Shown: one piece after another, positions 1-10,329 of the stretch | Position numbering within the stretch: the first letter of the stretch is position 1 | How the letters are laid out: each line of letters starts with the position of its first letter | Assembly: GCA_024760905.1 (NCBI GenBank) | Contig: CM045735.1 | Span: 30,228,249 to 30,292,248 of the forward strand | Length of the DNA: 64,000 bases | Direction of reading: 5' to 3' | Source of the DNA: Plotosus lineatus | Lineage: Eukaryota > Chordata > Actinopteri > Siluriformes > Plotosidae | The notes under the pieces: model-generated | What the model was told of the DNA's origin: nothing | What the model saw: only the letters and a program-made list of their open reading frames with translations | Databases searched by the model: none | Made by a program: the position numbers and the translations under genes

Positions 1-346
1 AAGCGCCTGTTCAAAAAAAAGGTCAAGTGGCTGGAGTACTTTAAGCCTCGAGGGATGATGGCAGGGATGGTGTTAAAGCTTTAATTGATCTTTGAAAGTG
101 CTCTTCCAGCGAGCGCGTTGTTCAAGCACCCATCTGTGAACTTGTTTCTCCAGCTCTGGCCATTGAGCCTTTAGCCCGCGATGATCTTTCTTGGTTTTCT
201 TGATTGCACCGAGTGTCCTCTGCTCTTTTCCAGTCTCTCACAAGTTTCTCACTCAATCCATACTTTCTTCCTGCTGCTCGATTACTGTTTCTGGCTGCAT
301 ACTGCACTACATGCAGCTTATAATCTGCAGAATATGATTTTCTTTT
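1..346 (-). pseudogene. pogo-like transposase, N-terminal DNA-binding part (broken)
   Basis: Read on the minus strand this encodes a psq/CENP-B-type helix-turn-helix segment (SADYKLHVVQYAARNSNRAA, then GRKYGLSEKLVRDWKRAE), as found at the N-terminus of pogo-like DNA transposases and domesticated relatives. A possible ATG near 350 is out of frame with it, so an indel in the homopolymer-rich stretch near 335 separates start and domain. Further frame breaks follow around 130-180. The body would continue left of the window. The matching 5' terminus is probably the TIR-like block at 1534-1608; element F was inserted between them. The domain is recognised from its motif; the family name is inferred. 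Confidence 0.6.
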
Positions 347-381
347 GGGGGCATTTGTGATCTACTTTAGTTGTCTTTATA

Positions 382-1273
382 CAGTAATACCTCAGCTACA
401 ATGTGACTACCATGGCGAGTTTATCGCGAGCCTTTCCTGGCATACTGGCATTGCACGCGCACAAAAGTTTTTCTCCTTCGCGCTTGTGATTTTGTCACTT
501 TTTCCTGTACTCTTATTTTTTTATTGTGCCTCACCCAGTGTCTCTAATATTGGTTGTAAGAAGGTGGTTCATGAATCAAAGCAGAGGAAACCAATTTCTC
601 TTGAAATGAAGATAGAGATCAGAGCTGAACATGAAAAAGGAGTGGGCGTGCCCGACCTATGTCAGGAGTATGAGAAGTTCAGATACACTTATTGTTTATT
701 CTTGTTTTATTATTAATGTTAATGTACATGTATTAATGGTGGGGCTGGTGGCATAGTGGTTAAGGTGCTGCGCTCATGATCGGGAGGTTGTGAGTTCGAA
801 TCCCACTGAGACCCTCACTGTGCTAAGACCCCTGGGCAAGGTCTCAACCACAAGTGTGCCTCTGTTCACCCAGCAGTATAAATGGGTACCAGTAAAAAAA
901 TTTCTGGGAAGGTAACCTGCGATGGACTAGCGTCCCATCCAGGGGGGAGTTGAACTCCTGGTCGCTTCACGCTATGGAAACCGGGGATAAGCACGGCCTG
1001 ATGAGCCACAAGGCTTGGGTGTAAAAACCCAACAGACTTTACCTTACCTACCTACATGTATTAATATTAAATGTTTATTGTTTTTACATGTTGATCTTGA
1101 ATATATTAGGTTGAATACACGTGTTTGTGTCAGGTTATGCGAGTTGGAGGGGGTTGGAACAGATGAATTGGTTTTCTGTATTTCTTACGGGAGTAATTGT
1201 CTCATCTAAAGAACGTTTTGGCTCACGAGCGCACCCTCAGAACGGATTAAATTCATTAGCTGAGGTATTACTG
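382..1273 (+). mobile_element. Tigger/pogo-like DNA transposon, family F
   Basis: The ends are inverted: CAGTAATACCTCAGCTA on the left and TAGCTGAGGTATTACTG on the right, each flanked by TA (380-381 and 1274-1275), the target duplication of the Tc1/mariner/pogo superfamily. Inside, around 550-680, a plus-strand reading frame (VGCKKVVHESKQRKPISLEM onward) resembles the first helix-turn-helix of Tigger transposases. The catalytic DDE part is absent, so this is non-autonomous. A SINE (738-1052) sits inside it. Confidence 0.7.
738..1052 (+). repeat. tRNA-derived SINE, family S1
   Basis: A tRNA-like head carries a pol III A-box-like stretch (TGGCATAGTGGTTAAGGTG) and a B box (GTGAGTTCGAATCC). The tail includes GGGATAAGCACGGCCTGATG. 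It is flanked by a perfect 13-bp target duplication, TACATGTATTAAT (725-737 and 1053-1065). A diverged minus-strand copy lies at 32735-33025. Confidence 0.85.
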
Positions 1274-1533
1274 TAAATTGATATTTACCGGTAGCCTAAA
1301 ATATATGCCTTCAGTTGTAAAGGAGTGATAGGAGGAGCAGATACCGGAACACAAGCCAAGAGTGCCCTCTTGCTGTCAATATGAAAAAAACAGATACGGG
1401 TTACTCTGGGGTGTATAATATAATATAAGATTAAAAAATGCAAAATAAAAGAAATAAGATATAAACATATGAAATAAGTAATATATAAAACAATGTATAA
1501 AATATATAAAAAAAAAAAAAAACCCCCGAAAGA

Positions 1534-1608
1534 GTCACTCTAGAGTATAAGTCGCACCTTCAGCCGAACTATAAAAAAAGTGCGACTTATAGTCCGGAAA
1601 ATACGGTA
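1534..1608 (-). repeat. terminal repeat of pogo-like element
   Basis: The block AGTATAAGTCGCACCTTCAG to GACTTATAGTCCGGAAAATACGGTA ends in TA and contains a short internal inversion (AAGTCGCAC / GTGCGACTT). This is the style of abundant vertebrate pogo/Tigger-like ends beginning ACCGTATTTTCCG on the other strand. It probably belongs with the transposase fragment at 1-346. Confidence 0.5.
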
Positions 1609-2287
1609 GTCCCTAAGTATGAGCTCAAAGATAAGAGAGGTTTCAAACAATACTTTTTGTGTACACGACAGAAGTGAAAATAGAACTGAACAAGGGCACA
1701 TGGAGAGCACAAATCAAGCCTGATAAACTCTCCATATGAATTGAAATGTTAAAAATTGCACTCTCAGTGTTAAATAACCCTTAAAAAAATTTGTGGATGC
1801 AGAATTTGTTCCAAAATCAAAAGGAGTCTTCCTAAACCCCACATCCGGAAGAAATGTAATAAAAAAATTCGCACACAACATTTTTAGCAAAAAGTACACA
1901 GCACTCCTGCTGAAATATCACCTCCCCAAAAAAGTTAAATAACCCATTAAAAAATTATTCTGCTCATCTCCAAAATCTAATGGTGTCTTCCTTTTTCAAA
2001 ACCTGAACTTCAGTCGACATTTAATTCACATAACAGAGCCAAGTTTTTGTATAATCATGCCCCAATGTTTAATATTTGTAACAAAAAGTAATGTTAAAAT
2101 TTATAAGTTGGGTTTGTGTGTGTTGTATAAATTTTTCTTTGGAAATTGGACAAAATCCAACATGGATTGTGATGTTTTTGTTTATGACTGATCATGACTT
2201 GAACAATCTTAAAAGGTAGGTGAACATGCAAACGGAGGTTAAAACATGACCTCCGAGACGGAGGCAATTAATCAGTGTAAGGATATA
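1609..2287. other. AT-rich sequence beyond SCAMP1 exon 5, nothing recognised
   Basis: No exon, RNA gene or repeat end was recognised. On the minus strand it lies 3' of exon 5, so it is probably SCAMP1 intron. Confidence 0.4.
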
Positions 2288-2770
2288 CAGTTGGCCCTCT
2301 ACTTACGAAATTAATCTGTTCCAGTGCCTTTTTCGTAACTCGGATTTTTTGTAAGTAGAGGTGAATTTTACATGTAAAAACGCGTGATTCGTTCCAAGGC
2401 TCCCAAGACTACCCCATAAACCCTTTAATAATTATAAAAGTACACCAAATTTGCATGAAATGTGTTAAAAGTAAAAGAAAATTTACCTTTTTTAAAATCT
2501 CTCGAACCACCCATGCGACGCTTTAAAGTCCGGGGGTTGCTGGTCTGAAGAACCCTCACCCCCACCCCCTTCATGAGGTCCTTAAATATGACTGTTTGCA
2601 TTTTCTGAAATACTTGCTTTCGTCACTGTATCTCTGCTTTTAAAGTCTCCTTCTGCTTCAATATTGTCCCGATTGTAGAGGGGTTTTCAGCCATACTCCT
2701 TTGCGATTTCGCTCAACCGCATCCCACTTTCGGATTTGAAATTGATGGGTAAGTTTTATAAAGCAACACG
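2288..2770 (-). mobile_element. Tigger/pogo-like element, family C, one-ended fragment
   Basis: It begins with CAGTTGGCCCTCTACTTACG directly after TA (2286-2287) and carries the family-C signature (CGTAACTCGGATTTTTTGTA, then ACATGTAAAAACGCGTGATT). Around 2620-2740 the minus strand contains a Tigger helix-turn-helix remnant (PSTIGTILKQKE-like). The other end is lost. Compare the two-ended copy at 34910-36208. Confidence 0.6.
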
Positions 2771-3149
2771 TGGTCACAAGACCAACATATGCGACCACCA
2801 CTCAAAATAATGTTGATGGGTTATTCTCTCGTGACCCACGAACACCGTATGACCATTCATGCCTTACTTCATCACTATGCTTCTCTGCTTTTATCATCTT
2901 GTGTAGTATTTTTTTAAATCATTCATCCAATACAAAGAAAAAAAATCTCCCAACTTATGTCAAAAAAACCTTTTTCTTACCTCTGGTCAGGGGGTTATAT
3001 TTAATGATTTTTGTATTTGTTAGCAAGATTACACCAAACATTAGACACTGATCTTTATGAAATTTCTAGCAGAGTTGGGTTTTGTACAGGGAAGACTCAG
3101 ATTTTGGAAATTATCTGGATCAAGTTCTGTATCCAGGAATTGTTTAAAG

Positions 3150-3483
3150 CAGTGGTCTCCAAATCTTTTTTGCACCAGGGACCAGTTTTATGTATGAAAA
3201 TATTTAACCTAGTTAGATTCCACTCCATAATCTTGTTTTGGTGGCTGTCACCGCAGAAAACCCCACCTCACAAAGATATGTGGTTGTAAACGGAAGAAGG
3301 GCTCTCAGTGCTTCTGTGGCAATGTCAAAAACAGTCGCTTTTCAAAATAAGACCCAGAAGCTCGAATAAAAATACTATAATTTGCACCATAAAAGATTTC
3401 GTTTGTGGACCGGTATCAAATGAGCCACGGACTGGTACCGGTCCGCGGACCGGGGGTTGGGGATCCCTGGTTGGGGACCCCTG
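3150..3483. mobile_element. non-autonomous hAT element (MITE)
   Basis: The left end CAGTGGTCTCCAAATCTTTT and right end GGTTGGGGACCCCTG are inverted. The flanking 8-mers GTTTAAAG (3142-3149) and GTTTCAAG (3484-3491) match at 7 of 8 positions, the 8-bp duplication expected of hAT transposons. The right part carries the GGACCGGGGGTTGGGGA motif of widespread vertebrate hAT MITEs. No transposase. Confidence 0.8.
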
Positions 3484-3491
3484 GTTTCAAG

Positions 3492-5018
3492 GATAATCTT
3501 GAATATTGTAAGAGAGGACAGTCATTGACATTTGAGTTCATATAGGGAGATTTCTGGACTTGGTGGAGGTTTGTGCTCTCCGATTGCTCTAGGTGGGTGT
3601 GTTTTAAACTACAACATTGTTTCACTTAGTGTTAAGACATACTGTATAACAATATAAACCAATAGGTTATATTTAATTACAATATTTCAAAGGACTATAA
3701 AATATAATCAGCACAGTATAGTATGAAAAAAGGGGCTTTTTTGCTTTGACACAACAGTCCATTCTTCTGGTAGGTAATGATCTATGCATGCAGGAGTGTG
3801 TGGTCACATTATAGTAGATCTAATTCACAGATCAGTTTAACATCTGAACCACAAGCTTGTCATCCTTTACAAAAACTAAAATAGGAAAAGGTTTAATATT
3901 AGCATGTATTAACTGTGCAGTAAAATTTCCAGTACAGATACTTAAGGCAAAAATCCACTCTAATAGGGACACCCGAGCCCTGAGACTATCATGCAATTAC
4001 CCAATCATGTTGCAGTGGTGCAACGAGAAAAACTGTAGATACAAGCCTAAGCTTCAGATAATTTTCATGGTAAACATAAGAATCGTGGAAATGTGTGATC
4101 TCGGGGAATCTATGGATCTCCTGACCACACCCCGGGATCTGCACACAGGAACACCTTGATGAGGAGAGAGTTCAGATAAGAATGGGGAGGCTTGTTCAAG
4201 CTGAACCTTAATTCTAATTTCATTCCTCTTCATGAACAAGAATCTGAGACTACAGTGAACATGAACCTGAAGACAAATTATCTGGTCTTTTTTCCTAATC
4301 TTGAGCTGTAGTTTCCAGCAGTAACCTCGTAATTGACTATTTTAATATAGCAACATGCCCCTGTTGTATTGTGCATCAGAACATCTGCCCCCTGTTGTAC
4401 TCCGAAGAGTTATATTTCCCCTGGTGCTAGCTCAGACAGGGCCAGACCCAGCTAGATGAGAAGATCAACGCATTACATTTGATTTGAAACATGACAAGCA
4501 ATTGAATAACTATCCAGAGAAATACTCCAAAAACAAACACTGATCTGGGACATGTGGCTTGAATGCTTGTGCTCATGCTAATCATACCACACCTTCACAA
4601 ATAAATCCCTCGTCTGTCCTCTCGTCAAATTTCCATTACAGCTACAGTGTACCATTTTGGAAACGCTCTTTGCACAAATTATATATAATGGTAACTTTCA
4701 GCACTGCCTAAAAAGACCTCTGAAAACAAATTCACTTCTCCTGATTCAAGTTGACGACATATCATCATGTAGCATCAAATTGTTTGGCACATATGCCACC
4801 ACTGTCTCATTTTGATGATGCCAATGATTAGTGTAATGTTATGTAACCATGACACTGTAACCACTACTCAGTCTTAATGTCTGAAAATGTGACACGACTG
4901 AGATTAGATTTCTTTAATGGAAACCCAATATCACAACTGGGTTCCCAATGTGTACACGGATGAACGCATGGAGCTCTGCTATCATCAACAAAAATTTCAC
5001 TAATCATTAAAAAAAGTA
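3492..5018. other. probable intron sequence, no feature recognised
   Basis: AT-rich unique-looking DNA. Short ORFs on both strands have no recognisable domain. I looked on the minus strand for the next SCAMP1 exon (membrane segments) and saw none. Confidence 0.4.
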
Positions 5019-5480
5019 CAGTAGGCACTTGGCTATTAGCGGTTTTGCACTCGTGGCTTTGCATATTCGCGGATTGCCAAGCAACTGTCAAGTGATTCAA
5101 ATTCAGCCAATTGCTGTCCTCCTTCCTGCTGATTGGTTGAGATGTATACTCCCCTTTTCCCTCATTCGCGCACAAGTCGTCAATGAGCCTTTTCTTGAGT
5201 GTGTTTTAATTACAAGTTAAGTTCTATGATCCCACTCAAACAACGTATAAGCGCCAGAAAAAGTAATGACGTTGGATGTCTCTTCTGAAGAAATACGACT
5301 TTCGCCGGAAGAAATGACAGTTTCCTCTGAAGTGCCTGAAGAGGAATAATCATCAGAACTGTTGTAAAAGACTTGACTATTAAAGTCTTTTTCAATTATT
5401 ATTCCAGTACAGTACCTAAGTTAATGTTTGTGTGTGATTTTATGTACTGTGGTGTAGCATGTTTCTCATTTTGTTAATTC
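5019..5480 (+). mobile_element. Tigger/pogo-like element, family E, left part
   Basis: It starts CAGTAGGCACTTGGCTATTA after TA (5017-5018). The sequence through about 5465 is homologous to parts of the element at 29185-31012 (ATTCAAATTCAGCCAATTGC, GGATGTCTCTTCTGAAGAAA). The right end is not found here. Confidence 0.6.
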
Positions 5481-5928
5481 AATTTATTACATTTCTTGTT
5501 CTTTTATGTACTTTTTGTTATGGTCTGTGTTTTTAAGGGACTTGGATTTTGGCGGCTGTGCCTCGAACTTACTGTTTTCTCTCCGCTTCAGCTGAGGGGC
5601 GTGGCTGAGCTGCTTGGTGGCTCACACCTGAATTCACCATTCACATCTACTCCCAATAAACAGAAGCACGCTCAACTCTGCGCCAGATGATTAACTCGCA
5701 TCACGTTGCAGCTTATTTGTATTTTAACACTCTCTAACTCTCACTCTAAAACTGTTTTCTACCTGCTCCAGCTGAGGGGTGTGGCTGAGCTGCTCGGACT
5801 GAATGCAGTTCACACCTGAATTCAGTCATCTCATGCCTCACAAATAATGTAATACCTTCCTCGAGTGGGCATTTTTGAAAACTACAGTGCTGTATGTTTC
5901 AAGGAAAATACATTTAAAGGTGTTCTTT
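5481..5928. other. region with two copies of an imperfect direct repeat
   Basis: Two related blocks at about 5569-5632 and 5748-5822 share ACTGTTTTCT, CAGCTGAGGGG-GTGGCTGAG and CACACCTGAATTCA, roughly 180 bp apart. No coding potential. Possibly part of a larger repeat. Confidence 0.4.
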
Positions 5929-6043
5929 TTAATATATATATAGTATATATATATATACACTATATATAGTATATATAGTTAGTGAGCTTAAGCGTTCGTC
6001 AGCGGAGGTTTTACTGTATATATATATATATATATATATATAG
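5929..6043. repeat. (TA)n microsatellite with a Tigger-A terminus
   Basis: Interrupted TA repeats surround a 36-bp family-A terminal fragment (5981-6016, ending GCGGAGGTTTTACTG). Confidence 0.8.
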
Positions 6044-7105
6044 CTTCTTTTACTTTCGGCTGCTCCCTTCAGGGGTCGCCACAGCAAATCATCCGCCTCC
6101 ACCTCACCCTGTCCTCCGCATCTTCTTTTCTGACTCCAACGACCTTCATGTCTTCCTTCACTACATCCATAAATCTCTTCTTCGGTCTTCCTCAAGGCCT
6201 TCTGCCTGGTAGTTCCAACCTCAGCATCCTACTGCCAATATACTCACTATCCCGCCTCTGTACATGTCCAAACCATCTCAATCTAGCCTCTCTGACTTTG
6301 TCTCCAAAACATCTTACGTGGGCTGTCCCTCTGATATACTCATTTCTGATCCTATCCATCCTCGTTACTCCCAGGGAGAACCTCAACATTTTCATCTCCG
6401 CTACCTCCAGCTCTGCCTCCTACCTTTTCCTCAGCGCCACTGTTTCTAAGCCATACAACATCGCTGGCCTCACCACCATCTTGTACACTTTTCCCTTCAT
6501 TCTTGCTGACACTCTCCTATCGCACATCACACCGGATACTTTTCTCCAACCATTCCAGCCTGCCTGCACACGCTTCTTCACCTCTTTTCCACACTCTCCA
6601 TTGCTCTGGATTGTTGAGCCTAAGTACTTAAAATCCTCCACCTTCGTTATCTCTGCTCCCTGTAACATCACCGTTCCTCCTGGGTCCTTCTCATTCACAC
6701 ACATGTATTCTGATTTTCTGAGGCTAACCTTCATTCCTCTCCTTTCCAGGGCATACCTCCACCTCTCTAGATTTTCCTGCACTTGTTCTCTGCTCTCACT
6801 ACAGATCACGATGTCATCTGCAAACATCATAGTCCATGGAGATTCTTGTCTCACCTCGCCTGTCAGCTTGTCCATCACCATAGCAAACAAGAAGGGGCTC
6901 AGAGCTGACCCTTGATGCAGTCCCACCTCCACCTTGAATTAAGTCGGTCACACCGACAGCACACCTCACCACTGTCTTACATCTCTCATACATGTCCTGC
7001 ACCACTCTAACATACTTCTCTGCCACTCCAGACTTCCTCATGCAATACCACAGTTCTTCTCTTGGCACCCTGTCATATGCTTTTTCCAGATCCACAAAGG
7101 CACAA

Positions 7106-7109
<4 letters not shown>
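6044..7109 (-). mobile_element. RTE-type LINE, 5'-truncated copy 1
   Basis: The minus strand encodes the C-terminal half of a non-LTR reverse transcriptase: a [13 protein letters not shown] block at the left limit, a [18 protein letters not shown] block, the catalytic FADD box (about 6806-6824), FKYLGS, and a C-terminal RWFGHVQRRDSEYIG segment. The 3' UTR ends with GCTGTGGCGACCCCTGAAGG (minus sense). Near 6940 the frame breaks. It is cut at the 5' side by a (TA)n(CA)n run. It matches the near full-length copy at 53756-56906. Confidence 0.85.

Positions 7110-7147
<38 letters not shown>
7109..7147. repeat. (TA)n(CA)n microsatellite
   Basis: Dinucleotide run lying between the truncated LINE and the left end of a Tc1 element. 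Confidence 0.9.
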
Positions 7148-7149
<2 letters not shown>

Positions 7150-7151
<2 letters not shown>

Positions 7152-8709
7152 CCTTCTCAAAAAATTAGCATATTGTGATAAAGTTCATTATTTTCTGTAA
7201 TGTACTGATAAAAATTAAACTTTCATATATTTTAGATTCATTGCACACCAACTGAACTATTTCAGGTGTTTTATTGTTTTAATACTGATGATTTTGGCAT
7301 ACAGCTCATGAAAACCCAAAATTCCTATCTCAAAAAATGAGCATATTCCATCCGACCAAAAAAAAAAAAAAAAAAAAAAAAAAGGTGTTTTTCATCCAAA
7401 AAAAGTTACCCTTCAAATAATTATGTTCAGTTATGCACTCAATACTTGGTCGGGAATCCTTTTACAGAAATGACTGCTTCAGTGCGGCGTGGCATGAAGG
7501 CAATAAGCCTGTGGCATTGCTGAGGTGTATGGAGGCCCAGGATGCTTCGATAGCGGCCTTAAGCTCATCCACAGTGTTGGGTCTGGTGTCTCTCAACTTT
7601 CTCTTCACAATATCCCACAGATTCTCTATGGGGTTCAGGTCAGGAGAGTTGGCAGGCCAATTGAGCACAGTAATACCATGGTCAGTAAACCATTTACCAG
7701 TGGTTTTGGCACTGTGAGCAGGTGCCATGTCATGCTGAAAAATGAAGTCTCCATAAAGCTTTTCAGCAGATGGAAGCATGAAGTGCACCAAAATCTCCTG
7801 ATAGCTAGCTGCATTGACCCTGCCTTGATAAAACACAGTGGACCAACAACACCAGCAGCTGACATGAAACCCCAGACCATCACTGACTGTGGGTACTTGA
7901 CACTGGACTTCAGGCATTTTGGCATTTCCTTCTCCCCAGTCTTCCTCCAGACTCTGGCATCTTCATTTCCGAAGACATGCAAAATTTGCTTTCATCCGAA
8001 AAAAGTACTTTGGACCACTGAGCAACAGTCCAGTGCTGCTTCTCTGTCGCCCAGGTCAGGCGCTTCTGCCACTGTTTCTAGTTCAAAAGTGGCTTGACCT
8101 GGGGAACGCGTCACCTGTAGCCCAGTCCACTGCTTCCACAGGTCCCCCAAGGTCTGGAATCGGCCCTTCTCCACAATCTTCCTCAGGGTCCGGTCACCTC
8201 TTCTGGTTGTGCAGCGTTTTCTGCCACAGCTTTTCCTTCCCACAGACGTCCCACTGAGGTGCCTTGATACAGCACTCTGGGAACAGCCTATTCGCTCAGA
8301 GATTTCTTTCTGTGTCTTACCCTCTTGCTTGAGGGTGTCAATGATGGCCTTCTGGACGGCAGTCAGGTCGGCAGTCTTACCCATGATTACGGTTTTGAGT
8401 AATGAACCAGGCTGGGAGTTTTTAAAAGCCTCAGGAATCTTTTCCAGGTGTTTACAGTTAATTGGTTGATTCAGATGATTAGGTTAATAGATCGTTTAGA
8501 GTACCTTTTCATGATATGCTAATTTTTTTAGTTAAGAATTTTTGGTTTTCATGAGCTGTATGCCAAAATCATCAGTATTAAACAATACCAGACCTGAAAT
8601 ATTTCAGTTGGTGTGCAATGAATCTAAAATACATGAAAGTTTAATTTTTATCAGTACATTACAGAAAATAATGAATTTTATAACAATATGCTACTTTTTT
8701 GAGAAGGAC
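7150..8709 (-). mobile_element. Tc1-like DNA transposon, copy 1
   Basis: Outer ends GTCCTTCTC and GAGAAGGAC are inverted and flanked by TA (7148-7149, 8710-8711). Each long inverted repeat (about 200-270 bp) carries two copies of the transposase-site motif CTCAAAAAATTAGCATAT: outer near 7157 and 8685, inner near 7331 and 8515. This is the IR/DR layout of fish Tc1 elements. The transposase gene inside is broken. Length 1560 bp, normal for the family. Confidence 0.92.
7430..8384 (-). pseudogene. Tc1-like (DD34E) transposase, frameshifted
   Basis: It starts at ATG 8384-8382 (MGKTADLTAVQKAIIDTLKQ) with the N-terminal paired-like HTH, and an RKSCGRKRCTTRRGD stretch marks the second DNA-binding part. 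Later segments lie in other frames: VWRKTGEKEMPK, QHDMAPAHSAKTT (second catalytic Asp) and NSPDLNPIENLWD (catalytic Glu). At least two frameshifts separate them, and the first catalytic Asp region (around 7985-8000) is damaged. Not functional. Confidence 0.9.
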
Positions 8710-8721
8710 TAATATATATAT

Positions 8722-8898
8722 ATATATCTTCTATAATCACCTGAAGAGAGAGGATGGTTTCACCACCCCTCGAAACAGATCTGTAGTGATAAATGGAGTT
8801 TCAATAGAAAGTCTTTGTCCTGTTCTTTTATTTTTGTTTATTTGCTCTACCAAAAAGTATTGAGCACTCTCCTACGGAAGGATCTACTCAGAAAATCC

Positions 8899-8900
<2 letters not shown>
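8722..8900 (+). mobile_element. Penelope-like element fragment (putative)
   Basis: A block between two TA microsatellites containing ACCTGAAGAGAGAGGATGG and CTCGAAACAGATCTGTAG, followed by CTTTGTCCTGTTCTTTTATT. A second copy, reversed, is at 39128-39240. The CTGAnGA/CGAAAC pair fits the hammerhead-bearing terminal repeats known from Penelope-like retroelements. No RT or GIY-YIG coding remains, so the family call is inference. Confidence 0.45.
8736..8790 (+). ncRNA. hammerhead-ribozyme-like motif
   Basis: Stem I pairs ATCAC (8736-8740) with GTGAT (8786-8790). The core CTGAAGA (8741-8747) fits CUGANGA. Stem II folds from GAG(A)GG-TGGT to ACCA-CCCTC (8748-8771) with a bulged A, an A-C mismatch and a TTC loop. 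GAAA is at 8772-8775. A short stem III is made by CAG/CTG (8776-8783), and the predicted cleavage is after TA at 8785. All invariant core positions are present by eye. Activity is untested. Confidence 0.5.

Positions 8901-8901
<1 letters not shown>

Positions 8902-8953
<52 letters not shown>
8902..8953. repeat. (TA)n microsatellite
   Basis: About 25 uninterrupted TA units next to the penelope-like fragment. Confidence 0.95.
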
Positions 8954-8954
<1 letters not shown>

Positions 8955-8989
8955 ATATCTCCACACATAAATACATACACACACTACTT

Positions 8990-9560
8990 ATATACTTCTA
9001 CTTACAAAACCCTCTGGGTACGAAAACACCAGGTTACAAAAAACATTTTCCTAAATGTTCGTTCTCTTTTTACAAAAACCCCCGCTTTTTACAAAAAGCG
9101 CCAAATGCACCATTCAAAATTCGAACCATGTGCGAGTTGCTCACTCATTGGCTGTCTCCCAACATCCCATCCCGCTGGTCTCCCATTGGCCAGGAGGCAG
9201 CTGAACTGTACCCATACTTCCTGTTTGTCACACGCGTGAAGGAGTGTTGAACAGGACTGTTGGCTTGTTTTGAGATCATTGCAGTGTTATATTTCGTTAT
9301 TGCCGAAACCCCTCTACAATCAGGACGATATTGAAGCAGAAGGAGCATGAGCAGAGTGCTCCGTGGAACAAGACCTCCGATCTCGCAAGGAAGCAAGTTA
9401 ATATTGAATCAGGATATCTGATCTTTCAAACGGGTGCTGTAATTCCGCTTTAAATACAACATCCCGTCCATTTAAACATTTAAATAGAATTGTTCCGTCG
9501 GCTGTGTGCTGAGGGTGGGCGGAGCCCGCATTTGGCAAAACGCAGCATAGAGAGAGTTTT

Positions 9561-9597
<37 letters not shown>

Positions 9598-10226
9598 CGA
9601 GAGACTGCCGAGAGTCAGTCAGAGATGAAAGGAGGCTTAACTCTCTTAAATGAAAGGAGGCTTCACTTAGTTTTCGTTTTTTTTAAGTTGTTTAATTCAG
9701 TAAATGTTTAGCAAATGTGGCGCGCTATGCCAAATGTGAGCAAAACACGTCTCATCTGGACCGCCGATACCTCATGGAATCAAATTAAAGTTGAGTTTGG
9801 ACCTCCGATCCGTCAAGCAGGGAATGTGTATTGAATTCCCATCTTAAAATGCTCCGGTGTCCTGCGTGCGGGCGAAGTCTGCAATCAGCAGAGCGCGCCA
9901 TGTGTATTGTGTGTGTATGTGAGAGAGCGAGAGATGTATGTTCATAAAAATGTTTATTCATGGTTTAACTAATAAATATGTTAATAAAACGGTTTAATAT
10001 GTGAATAAAATGTTTAAATGGTTTAATAAATTATTTTCTTTTACTTTTAACACATATTTCATACAAAATTGGTGTACTTTTATAAATTTTAAAAGGTTTA
10101 TGGGGTAGTCTTGGGAGCCTTGGAACGAATTACGCGTTTTACATGTAAAATGCGCCTCTACTTACGAAACCTCCAGGCTCAAAAAAAGACTCTGGAATGG
10201 ATTAATTTCGTAAGGAGAGGGCCGAC

Positions 10227-10228
<2 letters not shown>
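8990..10228 (+). mobile_element. Tigger/pogo-like element, family C
   Basis: The left part is degenerate (TTCTACTTACAAAACCCTCT) and the right end (TTCGTAAGGAGAGGGCCGACTG) is clear. Internal homology to 34910-36208 in reverse orientation includes CAATCAGGACGATATTGAAG and a (GT)n(GA)n run. No intact transposase. Confidence 0.6.
9557..9596. repeat. (GT)n(GA)n microsatellite inside Tigger-C
   Basis: It lies at the same internal position as the (CA)n(CT)n run of the reversed family-C copy (35166-35262). Confidence 0.85.
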
Positions 10229-10314
<86 letters not shown>

Positions 10315-10329
10315 CACACACACACACAC
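10227..10329. repeat. (GT)n(AT)n(CA)n compound microsatellite
   Basis: A near-palindromic dinucleotide block. The right end of Tigger-C abuts its left side and the left end of Tigger-A abuts its right side. Confidence 0.95.

Noticed and set aside
741..820. tRNA gene
   Set aside because: A and B boxes are present but no cloverleaf is complete and a SINE body with target duplication follows.
5029..5220. 63-codon plus-strand ORF with a hydrophobic look
   Set aside because: It lies inside a Tigger-E element and its counterpart at 29200-29340 is not conserved as protein.
6148..6915. 255-codon plus-strand ORF
   Set aside because: Antisense shadow of the RTE reverse transcriptase; the same applies to 53716-54636 and 55108-55758.
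8100..8384. paired-box host gene
   Set aside because: The HTH belongs to a Tc1 transposase framed by Tc1 inverted repeats.
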